64,000 nt of DNA from Flavobacteriales bacterium (GCA_016717305.1 JADKFY010000008.1:91821-155820), one strand, 5' to 3'; positions 1-12,025 are shown, counted from the first letter of the stretch. The notes: generated by a model not told the origin, from the letters alone. Made by a program: numbers and translations.

Positions 1-612
1 AACGTGGACGGCAAAGTGACCACCGCCTTCGGAACGGGTGGTGACGTTGGTTATTCAGTCGCTGTACAACAGGACGGGAAGATCATAGTGGCCGGATTCT
101 CGTTCATTGGCACAGATGGGGATTTCGCATTAGCCCGGTACAATATGGACGGTACCTTGGACAACAGTTTCAGCATTGACGGCAAGGTGACCACCACCTT
201 CGGAACAGGCGTTGACCGCGGAAATTCAGTCGCCATCCAGCCGGACGGGCGGATAGTGGTTGCCGGATATGCATACATCAGCGCAGAACCTGATTTCGCG
301 GTGGCCCGTTACATCTCCGGCCTTGACATTGGAGTGATCGAATTCTCGCTCACGGACAATGCGCCACTCATCTTTCCGAACCCGATCGATAACCACGCAA
401 CCCTGGAGTACACGTTGCAGAATGCAGAGACCATCTCCATTCACCTCCTCGATATACAGGGCAAGACGGTGCAGACTTTCATTGAGGGACAGGACCAAGC
501 AGCAGGCGAGCATCGCATGTCCATTGATCTGCCCGAAGCGCTGCCATCGGGTACCTACCTCATCGCTATTTCCTCCCCTATGGGTAAACTTACGGTGCAA
601 GTGGTGAAGTAA
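1..612 (+). CDS. Delta-60 repeat protein with T9SS sorting domain (5' truncated)
   Basis: This is the C-terminal part of a secreted repeat protein; the gene runs off the left edge of the window and is open from base 1. Two copies of a repeat of about 57 residues are visible, each with the core DGKVTT-FGTG, then SVA-Q-DG-I-VAG, then DFA-ARY. The copies start near bases 7 and 178 and are also similar in DNA. This pattern matches the delta-60 repeat family, thought to form beta-propeller-like surface domains. The last 80 or so residues (PNPIDNHATLEY, then LPSGTYLI, then KLTVQVVK) form a typical type A sorting domain for T9SS export. A function beyond cell-surface or secreted protein cannot be assigned. 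The next gene also encodes a T9SS cargo protein. Confidence 0.85.
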   Translation, partial: NVDGKVTTAFGTGGDVGYSVAVQQDGKIIVAGFSFIGTDGDFALARYNMDGTLDNSFSIDGKVTTTFGTGVDRGNSVAIQPDGRIVVAGYAYISAEPDFAVARYISGLDIGVIEFSLTDNAPLIFPNPIDNHATLEYTLQNAETISIHLLDIQGKTVQTFIEGQDQAAGEHRMSIDLPEALPSGTYLIAISSPMGKLTVQVVK

Positions 613-879
613 GGCGATTGCCGATCCATAGGAACTCGCGCACCGGTTCCGGGGGAGCTTACCATGCGATCTCCACCTTCCACCTCATGCGCCCCACCCT
701 CATTAATCCTCACCCTCTACCACACCCATGCCCGATCCAACCTGTTACAAGCCTTGGACGGTCGGTACGTCGAGGAAGACACCCTCTAGCGATCCGCTCG
801 ATCAAAGCATGACCGATCCCTCGATCGCGCGTGGGAACGGAGAAGCGGGAAGTCACCTTCGGGCACCAACCTAACACCC

Positions 880-3042
880 ATGTGCACTCGAAAATACGCA
901 CGAACACTTTTCGTCCCTGCGCTACTTGCCTGTACCATTTCCGCAGTACAGGCCCAACACCCACGCCAGGAAGATCTTCGGGGTGGCACGGTCAGCGGCA
1001 ACACCTATTGCCATCCCAGTTTCTTCAATGACGGCGGCGCCCCGGATTTCATTGATGGCGTGGTGCTTGGGAGTATTTCCACGGCGAACACGGGTTTCAA
1101 TAACGAAAACAACGGCTGGAACGACAGGTTCTTCGACGGTTTCGGCACGGTGACCTCGCTGCAGAAGGGCGGTTCCTTTGTCCTGACCATCACCACAGGC
1201 ACCGCCCCGAACAGCCACTACTACGCTTGGCTCGATCTCAATAGGGATGGTACGTTCGCGAATAACGAACTGTTGGGCCACTACCAAGGCACCGGGTCCG
1301 GTGTGCAGGGCACCATTTCCTTCACCGTCCCGAGCTCAGCGCCAACAGGGTACACAGGACTACGCATCCTATGCACCACCGAAAACCTGCCCGTACCCGA
1401 CCCATGCGGTGGGTACGCTTATGGTGAGGCCGAGGACTACGCTGTGCTATTGGCCCCTGCTTCCCCTTGTATGCCGGTGCATACCGAAGGCACTACGCAA
1501 GGGGATTTCATCAGTGTGTTCGCGATCGATGGTATCACCGATGGAGTGGTCAATGCTGCGGGCGAGTTTCCATATAAGGCCCCTGAACGCGCGTTCCACC
1601 TTGCTCCTGGGGTCCACGATCTTTCGATCACCTCCGGCGAATTCGCCACTGACAACTACACGGTATGGGTGGATTGGAACAACGACGGGGACTGGAACGA
1701 CGGTTTTGAAACGGTCGGTTCGTTCGTGTCCACCACGGCGTTCACCGCACAGTCCATCCAATTGAACGTGCCGGACACCGTTTGGGGCTGGTTCACCTTG
1801 CGTGTGCGTTGCGCGGACGTCGATCCGCTGTTGCCTTGCGTCGAGCATACTTGGGGTGAGACCCGAGACTACGCTGATCGTCGTGAACAACCCATTACTG
1901 CCTTGTCTTACCTACAACTATTATGGAACGGCAAATGGCCTAGGCATGTCGCTCGTCGAAGTGAACGGATCACAGGCACAACCCCCTATCAGTCCGCCTT
2001 TCCATTCCATTGGTGGTACGGCACCGGTGGTACATGTATTGCCCGGTGGAGATCTCGCGATCAGCGTACCGGTAACGCTGGCAACGTGGGCAACTTGATC
2101 GTCGGTTATGTGGACCTGAACAATGACTTGGACTATGATGATGCCAATGAGACCGGGCCTTACGTTCAAGGAACTTTTGCGTTCGACGTGATGGAATTCA
2201 ACTTACCCATTCCGGCTACGACTCCTGCTGGTGGACACCTGCTGCGTGTAGTGAGCTATGGTCAAGGCTTCGAGTTCGTGAATGCCTGTACAAACCCGGA
2301 TCAGGGGCAGGTCATGGACATCAGCTTCGTTGTGGACAGCATACAATTCCCTTGCATTCCAGGCAGTGTTCACTGGACCAGTGGTGGAGATTACATCGAT
2401 GGAGTACAGCTCGGTGACATCAACAATCTCGGTTCTGGTGCCGCATACGGTCCCGTTTACAACAACTATACCGGCCTCTCAACTACCCTGATCACCACCC
2501 ACGACTATGAATTAGGGATCACCAGTGGCACCTTCAACGATGACAACTTCTACGCTTGGATCGATTACAATGATGATCTGGACTTCGATGATCCAAATGA
2601 ATTGCTTGGATCGGTACAAAATACCTCGTCCGCCGAGGACATGATGATCCCTTTCACCGTACCCGGAGGCACAATACCAGGCCTCAAGAAAATGCGCGTC
2701 AGATGCATGAGGAACGCGAGTCCCGATCCTTGCGCGGATTCCTATTACGGCGAGACCGAGGACTACTCCGTGTTCATCGACCTGAACACCGCGATCCACG
2801 AGATCGGGGATGCAAACTGGTCTGCCATCGTAGGAGCCGCTAGTTCCCACATCACCGTAACCGGCAACGGGGCACTGGGTACGATCATCCTGTACGATGC
2901 CGCCGGGCGTTCAATAAGCACGCATCGGATCGCGCAGCCAATGTTCAACCTGCCGGTGGAAGACCTACCGAACGGGATCTATACGGTGGAACGCACCACG
3001 AACGACAAGCGTGAAGTCAAGCGCATTTTGATCATGCATTGA
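880..3042 (+). CDS. GEVED-domain secreted protein with T9SS sorting domain (compensated frameshift inside)
   Basis: The protein has 720 residues, an N-terminal signal peptide (LFVPALLACTISAVQA) and three GEVED-type modules recognised by D-N-DG or YNDDLDFDD stretches followed by YGE-EDY or WGETRDY. It ends in a T9SS type A sorting domain (LPNGIYTVERTT, then KREVKRILIMH). It is probably a secreted or surface adhesin-like protein. Residues of about 331-405 do not look like the family. In the +2 frame the same stretch reads sensibly (TLIVVNNPLLPC, then PGGDLAISVPVTLA). The frame is therefore lost near base 1872 (two bases missing in GACTAC-ACG) and regained near base 2085 (one base missing). Repaired, the module becomes continuous. 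This is most likely sequence error rather than biology. Confidence 0.85.
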   Translation: MCTRKYARTLFVPALLACTISAVQAQHPRQEDLRGGTVSGNTYCHPSFFNDGGAPDFIDGVVLGSISTANTGFNNENNGWNDRFFDGFGTVTSLQKGGSFVLTITTGTAPNSHYYAWLDLNRDGTFANNELLGHYQGTGSGVQGTISFTVPSSAPTGYTGLRILCTTENLPVPDPCGGYAYGEAEDYAVLLAPASPCMPVHTEGTTQGDFISVFAIDGITDGVVNAAGEFPYKAPERAFHLAPGVHDLSITSGEFATDNYTVWVDWNNDGDWNDGFETVGSFVSTTAFTAQSIQLNVPDTVWGWFTLRVRCADVDPLLPCVEHTWGETRDYADRREQPITALSYLQLLWNGKWPRHVARRSERITGTTPYQSAFPFHWWYGTGGTCIARWRSRDQRTGNAGNVGNLIVGYVDLNNDLDYDDANETGPYVQGTFAFDVMEFNLPIPATTPAGGHLLRVVSYGQGFEFVNACTNPDQGQVMDISFVVDSIQFPCIPGSVHWTSGGDYIDGVQLGDINNLGSGAAYGPVYNNYTGLSTTLITTHDYELGITSGTFNDDNFYAWIDYNDDLDFDDPNELLGSVQNTSSAEDMMIPFTVPGGTIPGLKKMRVRCMRNASPDPCADSYYGETEDYSVFIDLNTAIHEIGDANWSAIVGAASSHITVTGNGALGTIILYDAAGRSISTHRIAQPMFNLPVEDLPNGIYTVERTTNDKREVKRILIMH

Positions 3043-3062
3043 GCACAAGGGCCCCCACTGAA

Positions 3063-3079
3063 GGGCAGGTCCACTGCCC
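3063..3079 (+). terminator. Hairpin after the GEVED gene
   Basis: A 6-bp stem GGGCAG/CTGCCC with a 5-base loop lies 21 bases after the stop codon of the GEVED gene and is followed by the pyrimidine-rich GTCCTTCTC. It could end transcription, but there is no true T-run. Confidence 0.35.
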
Positions 3080-3178
3080 GTCCTTCTCAAACCCGGAAGC
3101 ATGGAACGCCTCGATCAATAAGACCTTTTCCTCTTTCCCCTCCCCGCACGAGCACAGGATCAACAAATTCCATATTGC

Positions 3179-3901
3179 ATGGTGATCCATCTTTCAAACC
3201 GTCAATTAGTTGGTTCCGCGATCAGTGGGTGCTTTCTATTGGCATCCTTGTCCGGGCAAGCACAGGACCTTGGCGAAGTGGGCAAGAAAGGAGGGTTTCA
3301 GATGGGTGGCGGGTTATCCGCATACGCTGGTGCGTATTCAACAGGACTTGACCGGCCCCAACAGGTTCCACTGACATGGGGTGTAACAGCACGGTTGAAT
3401 CTTTCCCTTTATGGGTTACAGATCCCCTTCTCCGTTACGTTCAGCGAACGGGAGCGTTCCTTTCGTCAACCATTCAATCAGTACGGGGCCAGCCCTCGTT
3501 ACAAATGGGTGCGCCTTCACCTTGGTTATCGGACGATGCACTTCTCCCAGCTAACCATGACGGGCCAGAATTTCCTTGGTGGTGGGGTCGAGCTTACCCC
3601 GGGAAAGTTCAGGTTCGAGGCCATGTATGGGCGATTGCGTAGAGAGGTATATGCCGACTCCAGTAATACATTCAGTGTGGATCCAGCATTTGAGCGATGG
3701 GCATGGGCAGTTAAGGCCGGTGTCGGGACCGAGGCCAGCCATGTGGAGTTGATCGCTCTGCGGGCATGGGACCGCTACGATCCCATCAAGGAAGCGAATA
3801 CGGATCGTGGCAAAGTACAGCCTGAAGAGAACGCGGTGTTGGGCATCGACATCGCTCAAGTATTTTGGAAGCGCTTGCGACTTCAGCAGATGCCGCCGTG
3901 A
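3179..3901 (+). CDS. Outer-membrane beta-barrel-like protein of the TANFOR cassette, 5' part
   Basis: First part of a gene that continues to 4921. The product starts with a signal peptide (GCFLLASLSGQAQ) and then has alternating aromatic and polar strands typical of an outer-membrane barrel, for example YKWVRLHLGYRTMHFSQ and GQNFLGGGVELTPGKF. The reading frame fails at a TGA at 3899. One added base near 3886 (CTTCA-G-GCAGAT) lets it continue as ADAAVSLHNVGVTPQERN. One base too many in the GGG at 3944-3946 then brings back the original frame. The full gene would encode about 580 residues. No named family is recognised with certainty; the overlap with the TANFOR-like gene downstream suggests a joint function at the outer membrane. 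Confidence 0.7.
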   Translation: MVIHLSNRQLVGSAISGCFLLASLSGQAQDLGEVGKKGGFQMGGGLSAYAGAYSTGLDRPQQVPLTWGVTARLNLSLYGLQIPFSVTFSERERSFRQPFNQYGASPRYKWVRLHLGYRTMHFSQLTMTGQNFLGGGVELTPGKFRFEAMYGRLRREVYADSSNTFSVDPAFERWAWAVKAGVGTEASHVELIALRAWDRYDPIKEANTDRGKVQPEENAVLGIDIAQVFWKRLRLQQMPP

Positions 3902-3916
3902 GCCTGCACAACGTGG

Positions 3917-4921
3917 GTGTCACACCACAGGAGCGAAACCGAAGGGTTAGTGGATCTATCCCGGAATTACGATTCGTTCCTCTTCAACGTGGATCCGATA
4001 ACACGGATCGGAACGGCGGCAAAAGCAGGGTTGAGCTATAGTATGCGCGGTCTCACACTTTCAGTGAACTATGACCGTATGGATCCTTTCTTCCGCACGC
4101 TCGGTTGCTATTACATGCTTTCGGATGTCGAGAATTTCCGGGGTACGGCGGGGATCGGGTTGTTCAAGCAAAAAGTGAGGATACAGGCCACTCTCGGCAG
4201 GCAACACAACGATTTGGGCCATACCGCCGTGCAACGCAACGTGCGTACCATCGGCTCCGGTAGTATTAGTTACAACAGTGGCAGGGTCGCTACGGTCACA
4301 TTGGACGTGTCCAATTTCCAGACGGACTACCGCAGCGCCTTCCTTGCAGCCCAAACCGATTCTTTTTTTGTGAGCCAAGTGGCACGCAGCATTGGGCTCA
4401 CGAACTCCATTCGGATCGGAAAGGGCAAAGGAGCGCTATCCCATACAGCGGACCTTTCGATCGGGCTTCAGGATTTCGCTGACAATGGTTCGGCACAGGG
4501 CACTGGGAGTAATTCCAAGAATGCCAGTGTCGGTTATCGCTATCAGAATAAGCACCGTCACCTCTCATGGGGTGTTCGGTGGACCGGCAGCAAGTTCAGT
4601 AGTTATGGTGCCGAGAGGACCAAACTGGGCTTCTCGGCGAACGTGCGTAAGGGCTTATTGGCCGATCGGCTAGGCATCTCACTGCGCTTGGGCTTATATG
4701 ACAATCGTGCGCCGAATGGTGTGCATGGCCTTTCCGAAACGATTTCCGTGGCCGTTGAACAAAAAGTCGCAAGGATCCATCAATTGGGGTTCTCCGTCAA
4801 CTACAACGGCCGATCGGATCTGGGATCGTTCGCATCCGCTCAGTATCAACTGCGCGCACAAGTAACGTACAGTGTCTCCTTCCAAACTGCGCCTGATCGC
4901 ACCAAGACCAAAGGACAATGA
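3917..4921 (+). CDS. Outer-membrane beta-barrel-like protein of the TANFOR cassette, 3' part
   Basis: Same gene and same frame as 3179-3901, resuming after the double indel. Regularly spaced amphipathic strands (GLTLSVNYDRMDPF, LGCYYMLSDVENF, ISVAVEQKVARIHQLGFSVNY) and a C-terminal strand AQVTYSVSFQ support a barrel. There is no independent start codon with a leader, so this is not a separate gene. Its stop overlaps the next start as ATGA at 4918-4921, which implies translational coupling to the TANFOR-like gene. Confidence 0.7.
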   Translation: MSHHRSETEGLVDLSRNYDSFLFNVDPITRIGTAAKAGLSYSMRGLTLSVNYDRMDPFFRTLGCYYMLSDVENFRGTAGIGLFKQKVRIQATLGRQHNDLGHTAVQRNVRTIGSGSISYNSGRVATVTLDVSNFQTDYRSAFLAAQTDSFFVSQVARSIGLTNSIRIGKGKGALSHTADLSIGLQDFADNGSAQGTGSNSKNASVGYRYQNKHRHLSWGVRWTGSKFSSYGAERTKLGFSANVRKGLLADRLGISLRLGLYDNRAPNGVHGLSETISVAVEQKVARIHQLGFSVNYNGRSDLGSFASAQYQLRAQVTYSVSFQTAPDRTKTKGQ

Positions 4922-5991
4922 AACAGCTCACTCACAGATACCTCGGCTTGCTCGTTCAAGTGCTTTTGCCCTTGGCACTTATTGCACAGAACTACCCGAT
5001 ACAAGTGCAGGTGGAACTGGAGCCGCCTTACCCATACACTTGGCTCGCACTTACGGATTTCTTGCCCTCGGTGTCTGTTCATATGATCAATGCCGGAGCT
5101 GTGGTGGATGCCTATCCGCGTGTAGTCATGCACAATGTTGATCAAAACATCACCCTTACAACACGGGATGCTGCATTGAAGCAACATTGCATAACCATAC
5201 CTGAAGAGGATTCCGATAGGGACCTTGCGCAGTTCAATTCCGTATTTGCCGGTTCCAATGTGATAAGTGATGAATTTTTCGTGGGAGAGAACATCTCTCT
5301 CGCAACCATCCAAGCAAATGAAGGCATACCAGAGGGATTCTGGCAACTCTGTGTGCAGCTATTCGATTGTACCACTGACGAGGCATTGTCCGGGCCGATC
5401 CCGGCCGGGTGCGCAAGGTTCATTATCAGTAACGCACTACCGCCACAGTTCATCTCGCCTTGTGACGCGGTTGCGCGCACTACGGGTGGTTTGCTGAATC
5501 TGAGCTGGACATTCACACCCCCATCGCATGACTTCGAAGTGCTTTATCGCGTACGAATTGCACTTATCAACCTCGACGACATGACCGACATGACCGGTGG
5601 AGCGAATCAGGCCATACAGTCTTCCACTACTCCAGAACCTACCTATGCGGAGGAAGATATCATGGAGAATACCCTTCAACTGACCATAGGTGATGAAATT
5701 ACGTTGATCCCCGGCCGCACCTATGCCGTGCGCGTGCAGGCCTACTCACCAGAGGGTTATTTGCCCGTGCAAAATGATGGGGCCAGCGAGGTCTGTACGT
5801 TCACCTATGTGCCGGACGGCGAGGAGGCCGATGGGATCCTGCGCGCAGTCTATCCGGCGAACGGATTTCATACCCTTCCGCTTTTTTCCGATCATCGCCA
5901 AATTCGAACCCTATCACAATTACACCAGCTTCTTGTTCACCACAACGGTGAATGGGACGCACGGATCGGGCAACTTACCTACACGTGTTGA
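4918..5991 (+). CDS. Giant TANFOR-like secreted protein, 5' part
   Basis: N-terminal part of a gene that continues in another frame to 12025. It starts with a signal peptide (LVQVLLPLALIAQ) followed by YPIQVQVELEPPYPYTWLAL, which resembles the N-terminal TANFOR domain described for large Bacteroidetes proteins such as those of Tannerella forsythia (family recalled, not searched). A fibronectin-like segment follows (LLNLSWTFTPPSHDFEVLYRV). The meaningful reading ends near residue 315 (AVYPANG). About two missing bases near 5862 (AACGG-GG-ATTTC) shift it into the +2 frame, where it continues as DFIPFRFFPIIAKFEPY. Everything after that point in this frame is noise. The start overlaps the preceding stop by four bases. 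Confidence 0.7.
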   Translation: MKQLTHRYLGLLVQVLLPLALIAQNYPIQVQVELEPPYPYTWLALTDFLPSVSVHMINAGAVVDAYPRVVMHNVDQNITLTTRDAALKQHCITIPEEDSDRDLAQFNSVFAGSNVISDEFFVGENISLATIQANEGIPEGFWQLCVQLFDCTTDEALSGPIPAGCARFIISNALPPQFISPCDAVARTTGGLLNLSWTFTPPSHDFEVLYRVRIALINLDDMTDMTGGANQAIQSSTTPEPTYAEEDIMENTLQLTIGDEITLIPGRTYAVRVQAYSPEGYLPVQNDGASEVCTFTYVPDGEEADGILRAVYPANGFHTLPLFSDHRQIRTLSQLHQLLVHHNGEWDARIGQLTYTC

Positions 5992-8900
5992 TAGTAACAA
6001 TTGGCCAAATGGCCCTTTGCGCGCACAAGAGACCCTACTTGGCATCTCCCTAACAGAAGAACAAGCCAAGCATTTGCCGATCTGGTATGCCAACGGAGCA
6101 TCCGGGCTGAATGGTGCCACCTTTGAACGGGGTGCCCATTATCAGTGGCGTTGTTTTGGCGATCTAACAATTGCACCCCAGCCTGTGCATGGGGATACCG
6201 GCGAAGAACCATTTGGTACCGGTATGGGCCCCTCCAAACCCACCGAACCAGCTAACGGTGCCACCAATGTGCCAACAGGCAATGTGGTTTTGCATTGGCG
6301 AACGGCTGATGCCCCAGGGAATTTGATGCCACCCATGGAAGTGGTGCAAGCGCATGGACCGAGGCATGGCGAGGTGGACCTTGCGTTCTTCAATGGCGAA
6401 GTCAATGAATATTGGGAGTTGGAAGTTCGCAAGAACTCGCTCACAGGCACTTTGGTCTATAGTGATGACGGTGCATTGGGAACCACTCTGGCACTTGCGG
6501 ACTTATATACACACGAAGCCCAAGCTACGGCCGAAGCACTGCTGTACAAGGAACTCACCAATACACTTATCCTTAATGACCCAGGTACATACTATTGGCA
6601 ACTAAAATGGCGAAAGGACCCTGCGGATGCTACAGCGGGTTACTACAACGAGAGTGAAGTATACCATTTCACCATAGGCAGTGGGGATGCCACGACCACA
6701 CCAGGAGCCCCTACGGAAGAATCGACCGCGGAAGAGGCCTGCGTGGCCAATTGCATTGCGGATCTACCAACCGATGTGAGCCCGGGCGCCAGCGGCATAC
6801 ATGTGAACGATGTGCTTGAAATGGGAAAATTCAAACTGGTGGTACAGACCGTGAGTGCGTTCGCGCCGTACACGGGAACAGGTACCATCGAGATCCCCTT
6901 CCTCAACCATGTGAAAATGCAGGTGGATTTTGAGGGTATTAGGGCCAACGCAGCATTTCAGGTATACGCAGGCACCGCGAAGGCCAAGCGTGACCACCTC
7001 ACCGGCACCCTTGCCAAGGTACAAAGCAGTATTGGTTACATCCCGGGCTTGACAGCGGCGGAGAAAACGGAGTTGAGCGAACTAATGGCATTTGGCGATC
7101 GGTTGATTAATCGCATGAGCGCCAGTGCGGAGATCGGGCTACCCATCGGCATCGATCGCGAGGTCGATGGCCGCCAAATTGTGCTCGGTATCGTCAACAT
7201 GGAATTCGCCCCAACGCGCGCCTTCCTCGACATGGTGGGGGGTGTTGACCTGCCGGAATTGAACACATCCATCTTTCTGGGCCTCGGCGATGTATGCATT
7301 GCTCCAAGCGGTTTCGCTGGTGAAATGCGCGCATACATGGCGGACACTTTGGATGTGGCTGTAGGTGGCATGACCTACCGCCTAAACGGGGGCGCGAGCA
7401 CGTCGCTGGCCAACCTCACGTACATGGACTGGGACTGCCACGGCTTCAAGTGCCTGCAGATTGCTGGTGGCATCGGCTTCCCGCGCACTTCCATCATCCC
7501 GTCGCCTGACAACAACGAGCAGGTCTTCGCGCGCTTCAGCGTAAAAATGTGCCATGGTTGGGACTTCCTTGCCAAGGTGAGCATGGACCCCTTCGAACCC
7601 GCAGGCGCTGCGGATTGGGTGCTGACCGTGGACAGCATGTGGTGGGATCTCAGCCTGGCGGAAAATCCCACCGGCATCACCTTTCCGACCGGGTATGATC
7701 ATGCTGCGTTGAGCGCGACAGAACCGGGATTGCTTCCGACCTGGAAGGGTTTCTATATGCCGCTTGTGAGCATGACCGCACCACGGGCACTCAACGACGG
7801 TGGTCCGCTGCAATGGGATGTTAGCAATGTCTTCATCGACAACACGGGCATCACGCTCAACGCTTCGACGGTACACCTCGTTGATATTGGACATGGCAAC
7901 CTGAGCGGCTGGGCATTTTCGTTGGACAGCATCTGGCTCGATGTGTTGCAGAACCGCTTCCGCAGTGCGGGGCTAAAGGGGAAACTGGGCATACCCATCT
8001 TCCGGGAACAAGATGCACTTGCCTACAGTGCCGTGGTCGGCTACATCCCGGAAACCGAGCCGCCGCCACCGGACCAACATTCCGACCACACGGGTGTCAC
8101 GCCGCAAACGGGGCTCACTTTTAACCTGAAGGTGGAAGCCGATCGTGACATCACCGTGCCCATGTGGATCGCGGAAGTGCGGCTGGAGGAGAACTCAAAA
8201 GTGGAATTGGAGATCGGACACGACACGTATTTGCGGGCGAATCTGAGCGGGAGCTTGTCGGTCAATACGGAATCTGCCGGTGACGCCGCAGCAGGAATAC
8301 CATCCATGTCGTTTGATGTGATGGAGTTCGAAGACCTCGTGCTCGACTCCGATAGTGGAATGAGTTCTTGCCGAAGATGTACTGTCTTTGGCATGGCCAG
8401 CCCGCAGCACAGCTTGTTGGGTTTGCCTGTAAGCATCGATTCCATCGGGGTCTCCTTCGAAATGGGCAGTCCAACGCTGTACATCGCACCCCGGATCTCG
8501 CTGGGTGGAGGTGATGGGGATTTTGCGGCCACGGCGGGTCTTGCTTTCGTTGGTGCGTTGGATCTCGGAGATATCCAACGGTTCCACTTTGACCATGTAG
8601 ATCTGCGCAAGGTGAGGCTCGATAACGTTCATGTGGCGGGAATAACGTTGAACGGCGAATTGGACATCATACACAACGCGACCCAAGACGAGATTGGCGG
8701 TCATTTGGATGCGAGCTTCCCTATGGGCATCGGTGGGTACGTGGAGGCGACATTTGGTAGTTTCCATAACGGTACTCCCACGTATGGCGCTACCGGGACT
8801 TTTATTGAGAACGAGAACCACTACAGTTATTGGCGCGTGGATGGCATGGTCAGCTTCGGTGCTGGTGTTCCGCTATTCAGCGGCTTTGCCATGTACGGTT

Positions 8901-11900
8901 TTGGCGGTGGTGCATATTACCATATGAGCCGCGACCGCGCCCCAAGTATCGGGCCTGTGATCATCGTGGAACAGGACAAGGATGCTCCGACTCCAGATCC
9001 AGTCCCTATATCGAGCGGCGCGCATTATGTAGCTAACTATTCGGTGCCGCTCGGTTTCCGTGTAGGACTCTTGCTGGGCACGCATCCCAAGCCCGATGCA
9101 CTGAACATGAACGTGAGCGTTGGGGCGCAATTCACCGACTACGGCGGACTCGGGAGATTGGAGATTGACGGTCGGTTGTACGGTTTGAGTGCCATTCCTG
9201 ATAGCGCACAGGCACCAGTGAAGGGTCGGGTCAGTATCGTGTATGACAATACTGGCGGTGAAGAGGTGGTCGATGGGAATTTCGATGTTTTCCTGTATAC
9301 GCCACCGATCCGCGGCAGCGGATCGAACAACCTATTGGTACACGCTGGGTTCCACACCGGACCCGACGGATGGTATTTCAAGATGGGTGAACCGAAGATG
9401 GATGCGCACTCAACTGATGACCCCCGTGCAGGTATCGCGCTGGACTTGGAGATCTTCAAGGTGGGAGCCAAGGCCTATATTATGACCGGCTCCAAGGATA
9501 TTCCACTGGACTTGCCCCCTGTTCCCCAATTGATCACTGACATTCTGAACCGTGCAGGGGGCACTAGTGGCGAGCATGGCGGTGTGGATGGGACAGCGAG
9601 CGGTGCCGATCTTGGACAAGGCGCCCGTGAAGGTCTTGATGTCTTATCCACAGGTGCTGGATTCGCGTTCGGTGCGGAGATCGGTGCGAATATGGACCTC
9701 AATCTGGTGATCCTCTACGCGAAACTTGAGGCAACCATTGGCTTCGATATTAACATGACGAAACAGACCATGCTCTGCGCGGGTTTGGATGGTGGCCCTA
9801 ACTATGAACCAGGTTGCAATGGCTGGTACGCACAAGGACAGTTCTATGCAGGGCTAAAGGGCGAAGTGGGCATACAGCTACCGCTGATCTTCACCACCAT
9901 CCGGGTTCCGATCGTAGAATTGGGCGCGGCCATGGTGTTGCAAGGGAATTTGCCCAACCCCTTCGGTTTCCGGGGTGAAGCGGGTTTGTATTTCAGCGTT
10001 CTGGGTTGCGAGGGGCGTGCGCGGTTGCGTGTGGAGGCTGGTTCAAAATGCGTGCTGGTGAACAATGACCCACTAGCGGGCATGCGGTTCATTCAAGAGG
10101 TGAAACCGCAGGGCAACACGGCCAGCATTTATGATCTGCCCACCGCCACGTTTTCGCGTAGCATGGGCATATACAAGGGCAACGGTCGAACCTTCACCGT
10201 GCCACGAAGCGACGACGGTGAAGGGCACATCACAGCATACACCTTCAGACCTTATTTGAAGACCTTCGATGTGGCTGAGATGAGTGGATTTGCCTCGTTC
10301 GCGAACGTACCCAATTGCACGCGCCGCTACAGTGGTGATTCTCTTGCATGTGTGTACCTCGATCGGACTGAACCTCTTAAGGCGAGCAAGATGCACCGGA
10401 TAAAAATAAGCGTACAGGTCGAGGAATGGGTAGGCGGAGACTGGCACGATTACGCCAAGGACAATGTGGTATGGCACGAGGATACCACCGTGTTCTTCAC
10501 CACGGGTGTTGCTCCGGATGTGATCCCCGAAAGCGTTGTTGACTACACCTATCCTGTCAACAAGCAGCGGTTCCATTTGCAAGGTGAATCGAACAACAAG
10601 GGCGTGATCAAAGTGAGTCAGAGCGTGCTAGCCGCGTTCCCTGCGTCGGTGGTCAATGGAAATGCCGCCTCACAGTACAGTTATCGTGCTCGCTTCATTC
10701 CGGTTACCGGCGGGGCAACCGAGGAAGCACCAGTTACTTATACCACCGGGCAAATGGTGCCGCTCGCCATTCCAACCCTGATGCCGGAACAAGTGTACAT
10801 CTGCCAGATCATCCGGAGCAAGATCCTGACGGGCCAAGAGATTATCCAACAGTCGTTCACAGTTGGCAATTCCGCTACCAACAGTGTCGTCACGTCCACA
10901 CAACAAAGCAACCTATCACTAATTGCATATCTGCACACTTTGGATGGAAGTACCGTAAACGTCACCAGCGCTTCTGGAAGATTGGAACAAGCGAAGTCGC
11001 TTGCGGACAACGAGCACTTGGTGTATCAGTTCAGTTTCCGCACAAGCAAATACAGCATAATACAACAGAAGTTGGCCGCCGTTCAATTGAAGGCCAATAC
11101 GCCTTCCACAATTGGGCCAGGAAAGGCAGATGTGACCGGTCATACCGAAGAAGGGTTGGATGAGTTCGATCTGAACGGCGTGTGGAAGAACGGTGTGCGG
11201 AAGTTGGACCCACTGTTTAGCATGCGGCGGCCAAACATTGGCGAAACGGGCGGGTATGATGACTATTACCGCTATCTGGACGGGCGGATTTACGATCCGA
11301 CGGTGAATTGCGGTTACGACACGCACTACAGCTTCCCGAATGGTGAACAGGTGTCGGTTAACTACCCGTTGTCCATGTGGTTGTTCCCGGGCTCTTGGTC
11401 CAACAACTACAAAAGCACACCATTGTTTTCTTATGTCGGTGCGGCAGAAGCGCCACTTTCCGGCGCAGACCTTGGAAGTGTTCCTCCTCCCAGTATGACC
11501 AGCAGCCCAGCCACCACTACATCGAACCCGTTGATGGGAACACCGATGCCCGGCCTTGGTGGTGTCAACAATGGTCCTTTCGCGAATGTGCCCTCGAATG
11601 GCGGTTCTTCCATAGTGAGCAATTCATTGGTGCAGAACCTGCGACTGGTCTATCGAGGGCAGATGTTGGCGGATTTGGACAGGTGGGGTATTTTACCAAG
11701 GGCACTGACTGCCTTGGGCAGAAGGTCCTCACCCGGCCACCAAACACTGCGGTCACTTTTACAGCAATATGACCAGATCGAAGGGTCGTGTTTGATGCAA
11801 TTGTCATCGGTCCCGTATGATGCGTTACGCTACATTACGTACAACGAACCGAAGCCTGCGCAAGAATTCAACACCACCGAGAGTGCGGTTTATCATGTGA

Positions 11901-12025
11901 AGATGGGGTACGCCTCACCCATCGCAGGCTCGCAGAATACCTCCGTCATCTTACCCTTCACCCTCTACAACAAAGCACTCCCCGATGTCTACAACAACAC
12001 GGTACTTGGCGGCACTATGTATTAG
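5862..12025 (+). CDS. Giant TANFOR-like secreted protein, main part
   Basis: Continuation of the 4918 gene, about 2,050 residues here and about 2,360 in the repaired protein. The reading becomes meaningful at FIPFRFFPIIAKFEPY; upstream sequence in this frame is not protein-like. Early regions contain fibronectin-like segments (PTEPANGATNVPTGNVVLHW). The centre holds many strand-rich repeats around LSLAE, ADRDITVPMWIAEVRLEENS and GIGGYVEATFGSF, suggestive of a long beta-solenoid or barrel-like shell. A Thr/Ser/Pro-rich low-complexity stretch near residues 1880-1925 (SVPPPSMTSSPATTTS) precedes the C-terminus. No T9SS sorting domain is visible, so it may be anchored through the partner barrel. 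The stop overlaps the next gene by 41 bases. Function unknown. Confidence 0.7.

Noticed and set aside
3899..3901. In-frame TGA as a recoded codon (selenocysteine) in the barrel-like gene
   Set aside because: No SECIS-like hairpin is evident, and the surrounding 60 bases read sensibly only in another frame, which fits two indels better than recoding.
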